A stretch of DNA of 64,000 nucleotides from Artocarpus heterophyllus (taxonomy: Eukaryota; Streptophyta; Magnoliopsida; Rosales; Moraceae), in assembly GCA_025403435.1 (NCBI GenBank), contig CM046347.1, forward strand, positions 26,982,597 to 27,046,596, in the 5' to 3' direction. The notes under the pieces were generated by a model, which worked only from the letters and a program-made list of their open reading frames with translations, made no database searches and had not been told where the DNA came from. The translations under genes were made by a program, and so were the position numbers. Shown here one piece after another: positions 47,694-58,219 of the stretch. Position 1 is the first letter of the stretch. Every line of letters starts with the position of its first letter.

Positions 47694-47946
47694 TGTTGGA
47701 TTTGTTGGAGCTAATAAGGCTATTATAGGATTGTGAAACTTGTGCATTAATTATAGTCGTAGGAAATTGACTACTTTGTTGCATAGTTAGACTTTTAGTT
47801 ACCTAATGTTAGGCTGCCTAAATTAGGCATAGAGTCAATTAGAAATCCCACTAGGATTTGTTTTCCCATTATCTATGTAACACTTTACAATGCCATGTAC
47901 AATCCTTCTAATGACAGTAGAGATTATTTTTCTCTTAGAAACTACA
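47694..47946 (+). repeat. 3' LTR of Copia remnant 3
   Basis: Begins TGTTGGATTTGTTGG and ends ...GAAACTACA. The preceding polypurine tract is altered (gaggggaga). Confidence 0.8.
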
Positions 47947-48708
47947 GTTATCTTGGCAGATATTTAAACGTATAAGCAAAAATGATTCATTTGGCCAAAG
48001 ATATGGTTACAATGAAGAAGAATATACAATTTCTTGCAAAAGAATAGTCCTAGGTTCTTTACCCAACTCAAGAAAAACCAGAGCAAAATTTAAAATTCAC
48101 TAGATTTAGAAAAGAACATTACAATAAATCCTTATTGTCCAATGTAGTATCTACCTTTGTAACTTTCTACTCATCAGCTTGTCCAATGTAGTATCATGAT
48201 TCCAGGAACTTGGTAGCCAAACTTTGAATTTTGTGTCAGTATTGCAAGTTGTTGTGGATGCTTAAATGGCCAAAGGCAAGACCGTATCTCGTTGCAGATT
48301 ATATTCGAACTTTGGAACACCACTTCGGCTGAATAATTAAGCGGAGGATAACATTACGAAGCAATGAAATTAAAGTGAGATGTTATTTGAGCACATGTAT
48401 AATAATGCTTTCTAAAGAGGCTGTTAATTAAACAATAACAAATATTACCTTCCAAACACAATATAACTTTCTATTGTAGGTGATGTGGAGACAATGGATC
48501 AAGAGCATCGGAGCCATACGATGAACAAGCATGGAAAGGATATGCATGGATGACCGGGGACATTATCTTCCGAGCAATCACAAAACCACGCAGCAAGGCA
48601 TACAAGTTTTTATAGATTCTTCCAAAAGAATATCCAAATCCCCCCTCAACAAATTACAAGTCTTTGAAATAGCACAAGCAAGACCTTGGTGTTGTCCCTA
48701 ATAAGACC
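47947..48708. other. Conserved spacer downstream of CNL-C
   Basis: Unit-3 counterpart of 18576-19373. No independent gene recognised; possible 3' untranslated sequence of CNL-C on the minus strand. Confidence 0.45.
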
Positions 48709-48741
48709 TTAGTTTAGACAACTGGGAGCTTCAAAGCTCAC
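48709..48741 (-). CDS. Putative last coding exon of CNL-C
   Basis: CNL-C has no stop where A and B end, because its frame runs on through KCRASQ. A donor CTCAG/GTAAT follows in phase 0 at 49272, and the acceptor TTTAACCAG ends at 48742. Joining them adds VSFEAPSCLN and then a TAA at 48709-48711. The same donor and acceptor exist in units 1 and 2, where they would lie in the 3' untranslated region. It is relevant only if the upstream stop at 49702 is bypassed. Splicing is inferred. Confidence 0.35.
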   Translation of the reverse strand: MSFEAPSCLN

Positions 48742-49272
48742 CTGGTTAAACATAAACTAGATCAGTTAAAACAAAAAAAAAAAAAATAAGAAAACAAAAA
48801 CTATATATTTGATAAGAAAGTGCACTTTATACTTAATAAATTTAATGTTCTAATTCAATAATTTACTTTCCTATTGCAAATGTAGAACGTTAGCATAGAG
48901 GGAGCACATTAGGACCTCAAGCACGCATCTAAATATTGACTTCTGAAGAACAGAACCAAAGCAACTCTTTTCAATTTTTTAGTTATTGATGGACAACAAA
49001 ATGCAACTCTTTTAAATATTTTTTTTTTCAATTTTTTTCCTTCTAATATTTTCAAATGATAAGTTAAAGCACCTTTTTTTTTTTTTTTTTTTTTTTTTAA
49101 GTTTCAGATGTACAAATTTGGAATCAAATAGTACATATATAGTTTCAAATATATAAGTAAAATGGAGGAGAGAACAAAAATAAAAAAAAAAAGAGAGGAG
49201 AATACACATGATGAATTGTAACGAAACAAACTTCTTGTTCAAAACCAAGACAAAATTGAAAAATGAAATTAC
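48742..49272 (-). other. Putative intron near the CNL-C 3' end
   Basis: Bounded by CAG/GTAATT and TTTAACCAG/GTGAG on the minus strand. It holds the A/T runs (49074-49099) that would otherwise be read as a Lys-rich, low-complexity tail. Confidence 0.4.
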
Positions 49273-49701
49273 CTGAGAAGCCCTACACTTACCATCAATA
49301 AATACATTCGGAATGTGGGAAATCTTATGCCACTCTTGGCCCGTCCCTCTCTGACACCGTGGATTCAACAAAGGACATTTATAGATATACAAATAAGAAA
49401 GAGACGAGGGCAGCCCCTCTTCAGGCAAGCACTCCAAATTTTTGCAAGAAACAATGTGCAAATTTTCAAGGGAGTTGAGGCGTTGAAAGCCCAAGCGATT
49501 CAGGTCTCTAAGGTTTGGAAAACCCGCAATACGGAGCATTGTAAGAGAAGTGGGCAGTCCCTCTTCTAGCAAGCTCTGGAGCCCTTCCGAAAAACCAAGA
49601 ATCAAACTTTTAAGAGAGATGAGGTGTTGTAAGCCTCGCTTCCCAGTATTCTCTTCTTCTTCTAGTGAGTTGGAGTTGTTATACTGGAGATTCTTGCAGT
49701 G
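49273..49701 (-). pseudogene. C-terminal LRR part of CNL-C, beyond the premature stop
   Basis: The frame continues without shift after the TGA at 49702-49704: LRRs (LQSLLEEGLPTSL, FPNLRDLNRLGF, NLECLPEEGLPSSL) and the family end CPLLNPRCQRGTGQEWHKI. CNL-A has TCG (Ser) at the break, so a C-to-G plus G-to-A change, or an intermediate codon, is needed. Beyond HIPNVFIDG the sequence differs from A and B. Confidence 0.78.
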
Positions 49702-52587
49702 TCAAATTTTCAACTCTTCAAGGATGATTAGGTGTCGAAAGAAGCCCCTGCCTATGTCTTCAAGGCTTTCAAGGGATCTGATCTTAAGAGAAGTCAGAGA
49801 AGTGGGAAGCTCGTTTTCTGACAAGCGCCGAAGATTTTTACAATCATAAATTTGCAACTTTTTAAGGGAGGTGAGGTGGCTAAGGCCCTTTCCAAGGTCT
49901 TCTATTTTTGAAAGTCTGTATAATTCGAGAGAAGTAAGAGATGTGGGCAGCATCTCTCCCGAAATGCTCTGGAGCTCTTTGCAATCTTCAATTATCAACT
50001 CTTCAAGACTAGGAAAACATCCACCATCTTCATGGACTTCAGGAAATGACCACTCTTGCCACCGTTCCATATCTTTAAATTCTAGAGATTTTAAAGATCT
50101 AAATGGCTTTATATTGCAAGAACCACCATCATGGTAAAATTCAACACCTATTCTTTCCACACGAGGACAACTATTAATTTCAAGAGCTTGCAGAGAAGGA
50201 AGTTCACCAAGAGAAGGCAACTTACAAAGGTTGTGACAACGACGCAGGCGTACGTCAACCATTTTGGTATATGAACGGTAACCTAGCCATTTGGAAAATG
50301 CTTCACCTCTGTAACCGCTTATAGAAAGCCGTTCCATATTTGTGTGAGGTTGGAGTGCATCGACTACTTCTATATCTTTCTTTGAATTGTCAATGCCATC
50401 ATCAGCGCTCCAGCGGTAGAGTAGCTCCTTGAGATACCCCTTATCCTCTAAATTAGCCTCCCTAACATCTTCAACATCAACGTTTTCAAGCTTCGAGATT
50501 TCAAGATTTCCAGATAGATGACGCAACCCACTCAACTCTTTAATGTTAGAGCCACCATTTTTGCACAAAACAAAATCACTTAGTGTCTGCAAGTCTTCAA
50601 GATTGCGCATGTTAGGCGGCATCTTCTCAAGAGGTACACCTTTGATATCAAGATGGCGCAACTTGACTAGGTTTCCCATTTCAGTTGGCAACTGAGTTAG
50701 TTGTCTGCACCCTGATAATCGCAGTGTCTGCAAATTGTATAGACTACAAAGTGTATTAGGTATCTCTTTAATAGTACTATATGAAAAATCCAAGTGCCTC
50801 AGATGCTTCAAATTTCCAATCGAATGAGGCAGCACTCTGAAATTAACAGATAGAGAAAGGGCTCTTAAGTGTCCTCCTACCGACAACAATAGCTCCAGTT
50901 CCTGCCTTCCAGTACGCGATCTATCAAAGGGCGATGATAATTGTAAGCAACTGCGGATGCTCTTGGCTGCAGATAAACCTCCAAAACTCTTTAAACCATG
51001 ATATGCAGAATATGAAAAATAGCGGGTCTTTTCGGGAAAATTGACTTTGTCTTTGCCGGCCAACCTATAAGAAAATTCACCCGATACAAACATTGCTAAA
51101 TCATGTGTGAGGTCATGCATTAAAATGGTTGACTTATTCGTACTCAATGGTTGGAACAATGACCTTGATATCAGATCCTGTAAATATGCTTTCCCCACAT
51201 CCTCGATTTTCACCCTACTGTTTCCAGGTTGAAATTCCAAAAGACCTTCCGCCATCCATAGCAGTATTATTTCTTCCTTTCTATGTTCGTTCATTTTATA
51301 ATCCTTAGGAAATATCGAACAATATGCAAAGCATCGCTTCAGATGAGAAGGAAGATAATGATAGCTCAACCAAAGAGAAGGCAAAATGTTGCTATTCTGT
51401 AGCTTCCATATGTCGTCCTGCAGTATCCCTTCCCATTCCTCTGGATCTGTCATCGAGCGTAGGAGACCAGCTAGAGACTTGACAGCTAAAGGAACACCCT
51501 TGCACTTCTCAACAATTTTCTTGCCAATCACATACAAGTCTTTATGTTCGTCCAAACTTGTATCCTTAAATGCATGTTGTTTAAATAACGTCCAACAATC
51601 ATCATCGGATACTTTCTCGAGGCGATATGTTGGCACGTTTCCCAACTTGTTTGCAACATTGCCAATACGTGTCGTGACAATGATCTTGCTTCCAACTGCT
51701 CCAGATCGGACAGAACTTAGTAAGGGCTCCCAATGATCATAGTTGTCGTCCCATACATCATCCAGAACAAAGAGAAACCTCTTGTCCTTCAATTCCTCCT
51801 TTAACTTACGTAGAAGTTGATAGCCGCCCTCAATTTCACATTTTTTCGAGATAATCTCTTCTAGAATTTGCTTAGCTATTTTGGAAATATCAGATTCATC
51901 AGATACAATAACCCATGATCTGATATCAAACTGATTCTTAACTCGTTCATCCTCAAATACGAGTTGAGCAAGGGTCGTCTTGCCGATACCACCCATGCCC
52001 ACTATGGGAATCACAGATATCTTGTCGCTACTATTGCCATCATCTGGCAACAATAGCTTAATAATTTTCTCCTTATCATCATGCCTTCCAAAAACAGACG
52101 AGTCATCTGCCAAAGGAGCAAGTAATCTTTGTGGAAGTCTACCAGTGACATCTTGTTTTAGACCAAGGTCATCCTTTTGTTTGACAATAAACTCCAGCCT
52201 ATCAAGGATCTCTCCTATCGCTTGATCAAATGGAATGTAAGAACTAGAAATTGTGAATTTGAGTTTCTTAAAGCGGCTTGCAGATTTAGTTTCAATCTCG
52301 TACCTCAAAGTTTCATAGTTGATGCCGTCCAGCAACTCCTCTGCAGCACAAATGGCGTCTTTGAGCTCAAAAAGCCACTGTCTCACATTTGGGTTAGTGA
52401 GTTGTTTCATCTCAGCATCATCCAAGACTTGATTAGCAGAGCACAACATGATCTTCAGTTTCTTGAGCAGCTTGCCATCGAGTTTCAATCCCCGGAAGAA
52501 GTTGAGGTACTCAGGAGACTCGAGCTTGTCAAACAGCTTTCCAAAGAAAGATGAGAGAAAAGCTCCCCCAACAAGTTCAGCAGCCAT
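49702..52587 (-). CDS. CNL-C: CC-NB-ARC-LRR resistance protein, RPP13-like, truncated
   Basis: Third paralogue, 961 residues from ATG 52585-52587 (MAAELVGGAFLSSFFGKLFDKLES). CC about 1-150; NB-ARC complete with GMGGIGKTT (197-205), VLDDVWD (274-280), SKIIVTTR (300-307), GVPLA (364-368) and MHD (490-492); LRRs from about 580 to the end. It keeps the most LRR sequence of the three, stopping at EELKI. It agrees with CNL-A in the first 150 residues and in SGNLEISKLENV, but with CNL-B at EEIISKKC, RFLFVLDD and the phrase SRTGRQELE, so it looks like a mosaic. Product: truncated receptor or pseudogene; of the three it is the best candidate for a partly functional protein. Confidence 0.9.
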   Translation of the reverse strand: MAAELVGGAFLSSFFGKLFDKLESPEYLNFFRGLKLDGKLLKKLKIMLCSANQVLDDAEMKQLTNPNVRQWLFELKDAICAAEELLDGINYETLRYEIETKSASRFKKLKFTISSSYIPFDQAIGEILDRLEFIVKQKDDLGLKQDVTGRLPQRLLAPLADDSSVFGRHDDKEKIIKLLLPDDGNSSDKISVIPIVGMGGIGKTTLAQLVFEDERVKNQFDIRSWVIVSDESDISKIAKQILEEIISKKCEIEGGYQLLRKLKEELKDKRFLFVLDDVWDDNYDHWEPLLSSVRSGAVGSKIIVTTRIGNVANKLGNVPTYRLEKVSDDDCWTLFKQHAFKDTSLDEHKDLYVIGKKIVEKCKGVPLAVKSLAGLLRSMTDPEEWEGILQDDIWKLQNSNILPSLWLSYHYLPSHLKRCFAYCSIFPKDYKMNEHRKEEIILLWMAEGLLEFQPGNSRVKIEDVGKAYLQDLISRSLFQPLSTNKSTILMHDLTHDLAMFVSGEFSYRLAGKDKVNFPEKTRYFSYSAYHGLKSFGGLSAAKSIRSCLQLSSPFDRSRTGRQELELLLSVGGHLRALSLSVNFRVLPHSIGNLKHLRHLDFSYSTIKEIPNTLCSLYNLQTLRLSGCRQLTQLPTEMGNLVKLRHLDIKGVPLEKMPPNMRNLEDLQTLSDFVLCKNGGSNIKELSGLRHLSGNLEISKLENVDVEDVREANLEDKGYLKELLYRWSADDGIDNSKKDIEVVDALQPHTNMERLSISGYRGEAFSKWLGYRSYTKMVDVRLRRCHNLCKLPSLGELPSLQALEINSCPRVERIGVEFYHDGGSCNIKPFRSLKSLEFKDMERWQEWSFPEVHEDGGCFPSLEELIIEDCKELQSISGEMLPTSLTSLELYRLSKIEDLGKGLSHLTSLKKLQIYDCKNLRRLSENELPTSLTSLKIRSLESLEDIGRGFFRHLIILEELKI

Positions 52588-53275
52588 GTTTTGTTGATGA
52601 TTTTGCAGTTACACAAGGAAGGATAGAAAAAAAAAGGGAGAAGAAAGAAAGGAAACTTTGGTGAGATCTCTATTGCAGCTTACACGCAGGGGAAACACAG
52701 GAAACCGAAGTCCGGGTCGTGCTATTGCTCTGTGAAAGAAAAGTCCGGGGTCAATAGGAAAAAGGGTGGAAGGCACTAAACAGACACAAGTGGGGCCTAC
52801 CGTTCTTTTTCGAATGGTTCTTACAGGGTAAAAAAATAATAATAGCTGGCAAGCATATCAAGGGAAACTATTAGCTGCAACTAGACACAGAAGAATTATT
52901 TCCTTAATTTCATCTACTCTACGTTTAAGAAAAAAACAAAACAAAACAAACAAAACAGAACAGAGAGAGAAAATGTTGTTATTGCTGCCACTAAATGATG
53001 CCGTAAAAGACAAAAAAAAAATAAAGCAAAGAAAAAAAATACTCGGTCCACACGCAAAGCAAAGCACAGAGCGTTCTTCGAAAGTTCCTAGCAACCCTGA
53101 TAATTGAATTTAACTCCGACAAGCCCTTTTCCCTTTGACCTAAATCAAATAACAAAAATAAATCGAGATTAAACAGGAAAAACAAAACAAAACAGAGAGA
53201 GATAACGTTGTATTTGCAGCCACTAACTGATGCGGCAAAAGAAAGAAAAATGAATACGCGAAGATAACGTGTAAC
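52588..53275 (-). promoter_or_regulatory. Upstream region of CNL-C (modules X, Y, Z)
   Basis: The three blocks are in the same order as in units 1 and 2. Module X is shortened: about 35 bases between ggttcttac and agggtaaaaaaataat (near 52823), including the ggacagcttgttaatttcatc phrase, are missing. Regulatory function is inferred. Confidence 0.5.
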
Positions 53276-53489
53276 ATCCAAAATTTTAAGGGAAAAAAAG
53301 AGTAAAATAGCATATTAAGTTAAATCTCAGTAAATAATGTCATATAATTTTAAAATATGCCATATATAATATATCATGATAAATTGATTTGTATCTTATA
53401 AGAACTTGAGAATAAAAACCTTAAAATACCCTCATCTCTATATCTTCTATATCTCTTACTCTCCTATCTCACCGGCACCTCCACCAATC

Positions 53490-54150
53490 GTGTAAATACA
53501 ATATTTATCAGGAAAATACCATTTTTACCATGTAAATATAAAAATTTGCCAGTGACTTTGTTGGAATGCCGGTGGCCGAGAACTACAATATTTACTAAGA
53601 AATATCATATTTATCATGTAAAAATAAAAATTCACCAACAACTTTGCTAGACCTCCGACAATATTACCATATAAATACAAAAATACACCAGCGACTTTGC
53701 CAAACCACCGGCAGCCGAGAAATACAATATTTACTAAAAAATATCATAATTATCATGTAATACAAAAATTCACTGAAAACTACGCCGGACTATCAACGAC
53801 TAGAAAATATAGTATTTCACTTGAAACCCTGTATTACCGTGTAAATACAAAAATTCACCAGTGACTTTGCTAGACCGTTGGCGGCCGGGAAATATAATAT
53901 TTCACTTAAAATACTGTATTACCGTGTAAATATAAAAATTTATCAATGACTATGCCAAACTATTGATAGCAGGAAATACATTATTTACAGTGTAATATAA
54001 AAATTTTTTGGCGACTTCGCTGAACCAACGATGACTGAGAAATATAGTATTTCACTTAAAATATTGTATTACCGTATAAATACAAAAATTCACTGACGAT
54101 TTCTCCGAACCATCACCGATCGAAAAATACAATATTTCACTTAAATTCGT
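53490..54150. repeat. Minisatellite of diverged units upstream of CNL-C
   Basis: Unit-3 copy of the array at 24160-24810. One unit has an internal deletion near 53655 and another an insertion near 54030, so the array is changing in length. Confidence 0.72.
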
Positions 54151-54222
54151 TCTTATAAGCTAAAAGCCTCTCACATCTTAACCCAAAAAAAAACAAAAAA
54201 ACACTTTTGACCAAAACGTTAT

Positions 54223-54377
54223 GGCCCTGTTTGTTGTTCTCAGAATTTTTTGAAATATTTTTGCACATTTTTTGAGGCAAAAATTTTAAAAACACTTTCA
54301 GTACAATTTTTAAAAAATTCTCATTTTTCAAAATAAAAATATTTTTACCTATTTTGAAAACAATACCAAACAGCTCT
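54223..54377. mobile_element. MITE-like element, unit 3 copy
   Basis: Same element as 24887-25044. The left end reads GGCCCTGTTTGTT here, closer to the other arm (GGGGCTGTTTGG in unit 1). Confidence 0.5.
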
Positions 54378-54394
54378 TATAGTTTTGGTCGACA

Positions 54395-54670
54395 ATGCTC
54401 ACACGTCAAACATTTCACGCTCTTATATATAGTTAGATAAATTATTTTGCTCTGGTATCTTTTCTTTCCCATAGGGTTTTATTCTTTTGCTTGGTGTGCC
54501 TCTCTCTTCTCTTTTTTAAAATCGCAGTCCGACACTGCCTTTCGGCTGGCCGTAGGACCCTAGCTCTAAAGGCAGCTCTTGGCCCACGACAAACTTGGTT
54601 ATGGCGTTTATGTTGGAAACTACAATCAGTTAGGCATAGCGGAATTTTTAAAAATTTTAATGCCAATATA
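54395..54670. other. Conserved TATA-containing block, unit 3
   Basis: Counterpart of 25060-25345, including cttatatatag and the pyrimidine-rich leader. No protein recognised. Confidence 0.35.
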
Positions 54671-55155
54671 TTAATTCATAATTTAATTCATACACATGTT
54701 GTAACAATTTGTTTAACATAGTTGCATGTTTTTTCCCCTTGAAATGACACACTTGCATGCTTAATTCCACCGACTTCCAATTTTTTCTTTACCTAGTTGA
54801 GTATCATGTGTGATATGGTGAGTGTAATTTTACAACTACCATGTCTTAGTGAAAATTTTAATTATCCTGAAACTATCTTGGCTGGTAGTTAATATGCAAC
54901 TAACACCAATGTAAGCCAGAATGAAACGATTTAAGAAAAAAGTCTGAGGAGTTTTAAAATAAACAAAAGAATATTGTGTTGTTAAAGTGTTACACCTCAT
55001 TCTAGGAACCACATCCATTTACGCATGACTATATAATACATGAATACTAGTTTTTTTTTATAGGAATATGCATGAATATTAGCTACTTCACATACATCAT
55101 TACTATAGCTCACCATGTGAAGAACACAAGATTGTTACTAACGTCCATATATCAC
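54671..55155. other. End of unit 3 homology
   Basis: Matches unit 2 from about 40720 to 41205, including the piece deleted in unit 1. Homology stops at atatatcacaa. No gene. Confidence 0.6.
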
Positions 55156-55164
55156 AAGAATAGG

Positions 55165-55315
55165 GTGTTTGGCATGGTAGTTAGAACTATAAATATCGCA
55201 GCATGTGAGAGATTTACGCTGTAGCAACTTTTTTCTTTTTTAATATAACTTATGAGAGTTTTACACTGTTCTTAAATGAAAAGTTAATTAGAACCAACTT
55301 TACCAAACAGAAACT
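55165..55315. mobile_element. Possible short MITE at the unit-3 breakpoint
   Basis: The left end (GTGTTTGGCATGGTAGTTAGAAC) is inverted-similar to the right end (GTTCTAATT...CCAAACAG on the other side). It begins about ten bases after homology with unit 2 stops, so it may be connected with the breakpoint. No clear target duplication. Confidence 0.4.
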
Positions 55316-58219
55316 TTCTTGCAAGTTCTTTAATTCCACAAAGTTTATTAACGATCATTAATCAGTTGTGGATAATCAACTAACGAAAATTGATTTTAAA
55401 AGCTCACTGGAACTGTGGCGATTAAAAGTGAATGTTTAAAACAGTAAAAAGAACAATCTTCAATCATAAGGCTCAACATTAGCTTCATGCATTCGTTGTG
55501 GTTTATTCAATTGTAAATCCAAGAATACGGGCACCATTTCAAACTCATATACAAAAATTGTTACCCTGTTCCATTTCTGATGTTATGCGACTAACTTCAT
55601 ATGTTTTCTGTCGTATGTCTCTAAACCATTCAGCTATTCACATAAATGAAGTAGTTCCATAAAAGGAGCGGAAGTACAAAAACATCATAGAGACTTTGGC
55701 AAGTTTGCATAATATTACCCTGTCAAGAACCACTTCAAATGACATTGGAGGGTAAAAGCGTAGAGTCAAGTTGGCTAATTAGGTTATTACTCCAAAAAGT
55801 AAATAACCCAACTCAACAATTAAAATTGCAGCAGAAATTTATGTCACATTTGTTTTGGAAGGTCTAGAACGTCTGAAAGTCGAGACCGTGTCAAATGCCT
55901 ATAAGACATGAGCCTGTTTACATATATTTGAAAACTTCTTAAAGGAAAAAAAAAAAAAAAAAAAAAAAAACGACAACAAAAAAGAGTTATTTAATGTAAT
56001 AGGATTGTTAATAAGGATAAAGTTTGACATGACGTTGTCTTGTCAACTGAAGATTTAAGAATGAGATAGCCGAGATGCGAAACGAGAGCGAGCAGGCCAT
56101 TGTTGTCTTGTAGAATGTTTGAGGTTTTGCCCGCATCAGTTATAAAAATTCCCTGTTAAATATAACCCCAGTAATATTTTGCCTCTCAGCTTTAAAATGT
56201 AACATTTGTTTTTTTTAAATTTCAAAATATAAGAATTTTTTCTCTTAATTTATGAATTTTTTTTAAAAAAGCCCATAATTAGTAAACTATTAAACTGTTA
56301 GCTTGACTTAATACAGTCACATAAAAGTGAAAGAAGATTATTTGTTTTTTTAAAGGAAGTTAAGGTTTTTTAACTTTTAACAACTAAATTTTAAAATTCA
56401 AATTAGCTTTAAATAAGAATTATCAAAATACTATTATATTATGCACCAAATCTTAATTATGTACTAAGTTTTATTAAAAGTTCTAACAAAAAAGTCTATT
56501 TTGTTAATATTTCGTAATTCGGGGAACACACGTTATGATTTAAAAATCAAAGGTACGACATTACAAGAGCTATAATTGAGGAAGAATTTTTCAAATTAAT
56601 CCTAAATTTTATTTGGAAGAATGAGGGGAAATGTCAGACTTTAAAATATTATAAGTGGCAAATGTCTAATATATATTTTGAAATGATAGCAAATGTCATT
56701 AAGTAATTGTGCAGGCCAAAATACCTTAACAGCAGAGCTGCTTCTTTTTTCTCTTTTTCCTTTTTCTCTCTCGTGTCTCTAGAGGTGTTCATGAAATTTG
56801 TCAATCCATGAAATCTGTCTAATCCAATCCAATCCGAGGGTTTTGATTGGATTGGGAAGAGTTGTAGACTGGTAACAGATTAAAAAATACTTAATCCGAA
56901 GGTTTTGGATTGGACTACGGATCACAAAATTCTCAATCCGTCTAGTTTGTCAATTCGAAACCTATATATACACACATATATATATATATATTATAATTTT
57001 GAATTGCTATGAAGTTTTAAGTACTGTTGATGAATGAAAAATACTTTATTTCAAGTTTTTCTTTTGTTTTTGTTTTTTTAAGAAAACTTGATTTTAAGTT
57101 TTATTGAAACTAGTCTGTCTAAATGACTGGTTGTAACAAATTTAATTTTATTAAACTTTTTTATATTACAGATTGTTTATGTTAATTTTTGGTGTTGAAA
57201 AAATTGGTGTCATGCCCCCAAACAAGGTGGTGATGTACAGTTTAATTAAAAATAAATAATCAAGGTTAAACTTAAACTCTAATAAATTTAACTTTCATTT
57301 TTGCTAATATTATCGTAAACATCTTTAAAACAAAGTTAACAAAATTTAATATAAATAGGAATAATTTGGAATAAATTAAATATAATATAACAATGAAATT
57401 ACTAAAATAACCTCGAAGACGTAGAAAATTAAAAGACCTACCAATTACCATCTAGGCCTTACCGGACCACACAGTAATACATGCATAATCCAAACATAAA
57501 TAAAAATAACAATCAGATTCTACTCCAACAAAATAAATCATAGTGCATTAATACTGTCTCATTATTGCATGCTTTGATAAAAACATAGGTAATCAAATCA
57601 ACTCACGAGCACAACAAGTAATCCAACAGCAATCTACTCAATTGGATAATATGAACCTCCTGGGGAAATAAATAAAAGACAAGTAAAAAATCATGAGCGA
57701 AAGGCTTGGTATGATTTTAAATTCTAAAACAATATTTAATAATAAAACGGAAACAATATAGAAATAATAAACAATAAATGTTCATTTAAACGAGGAAATC
57801 TTACGATATGCTTCATATAATTTATCTCAAATTATAAATTAATACTTATTAAGTACATGGCCTAGAATGAAACACCACTAAAGTGGCCCGATTAGGGTTT
57901 TTGAGACCTACCCTTAGGTCACCCTCTACACAACTTGAACTCTGTGTGACACCATGCATTTAAAAACACAACAACCAAGAAATCTCACTCTAATTGGCTT
58001 TTGAAAACCCTTCAAACAATCCAAGGGCCAATAAAAATGAGATGCTAAATCCATTGCCAACATGAGACATCCCTTAAGCAGAAAAATCGCTTCCCCATTT
58101 TATGCAACACCACACCAACAAAATATCCAATTATAGCAACTAAAATTGTGGATCGTGGGAAATATTAGCTTTGAAGACTTAGGCAAGAAGAGATTCCAGA
58201 TTATCCAAAATACGACAGG
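55316..58219. other. Right flank, AT-rich, no gene recognised
   Basis: Contains a run of 25 A (55946-55970) that could be a retroposon tail, and a stretch at about 56775-56965 built of repeated aatccaatccga/ggttttgga(t/-)tgga phrases starting gaggtgttcatgaa, a style common in hAT-type MITEs. A short TA run lies near 56975-56990. No coding region or RNA gene is evident. Confidence 0.4.

Larger units (their letters stand above)
45114..47946 (+). mobile_element. Ty1-copia remnant 3 (cut at the duplication junction)
   Basis: Homologous to 15339-18575. It has a private deletion of about 394 bp at 46228/46229 (equivalent to 16458-16851 in copy 1), with short tcat microhomology at the joint. The 3' LTR and the flanking bases are the same as in the other units. 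Confidence 0.9.
45114..55155. repeat. Tandem segmental duplication, unit 3 (right end lost)
   Basis: Third direct copy. Homology with unit 2 runs from the same left junction to 55155 (atatatcacaa), after which the sequence becomes unique. The part equivalent to unit 2 41206-45113 is missing. Confidence 0.85.

Noticed and set aside
49012..49272. Lys-rich readthrough tail of CNL-C
   Set aside because: It translates A/T runs that lie within a likely intron conserved in all units; no protein of this family ends this way.
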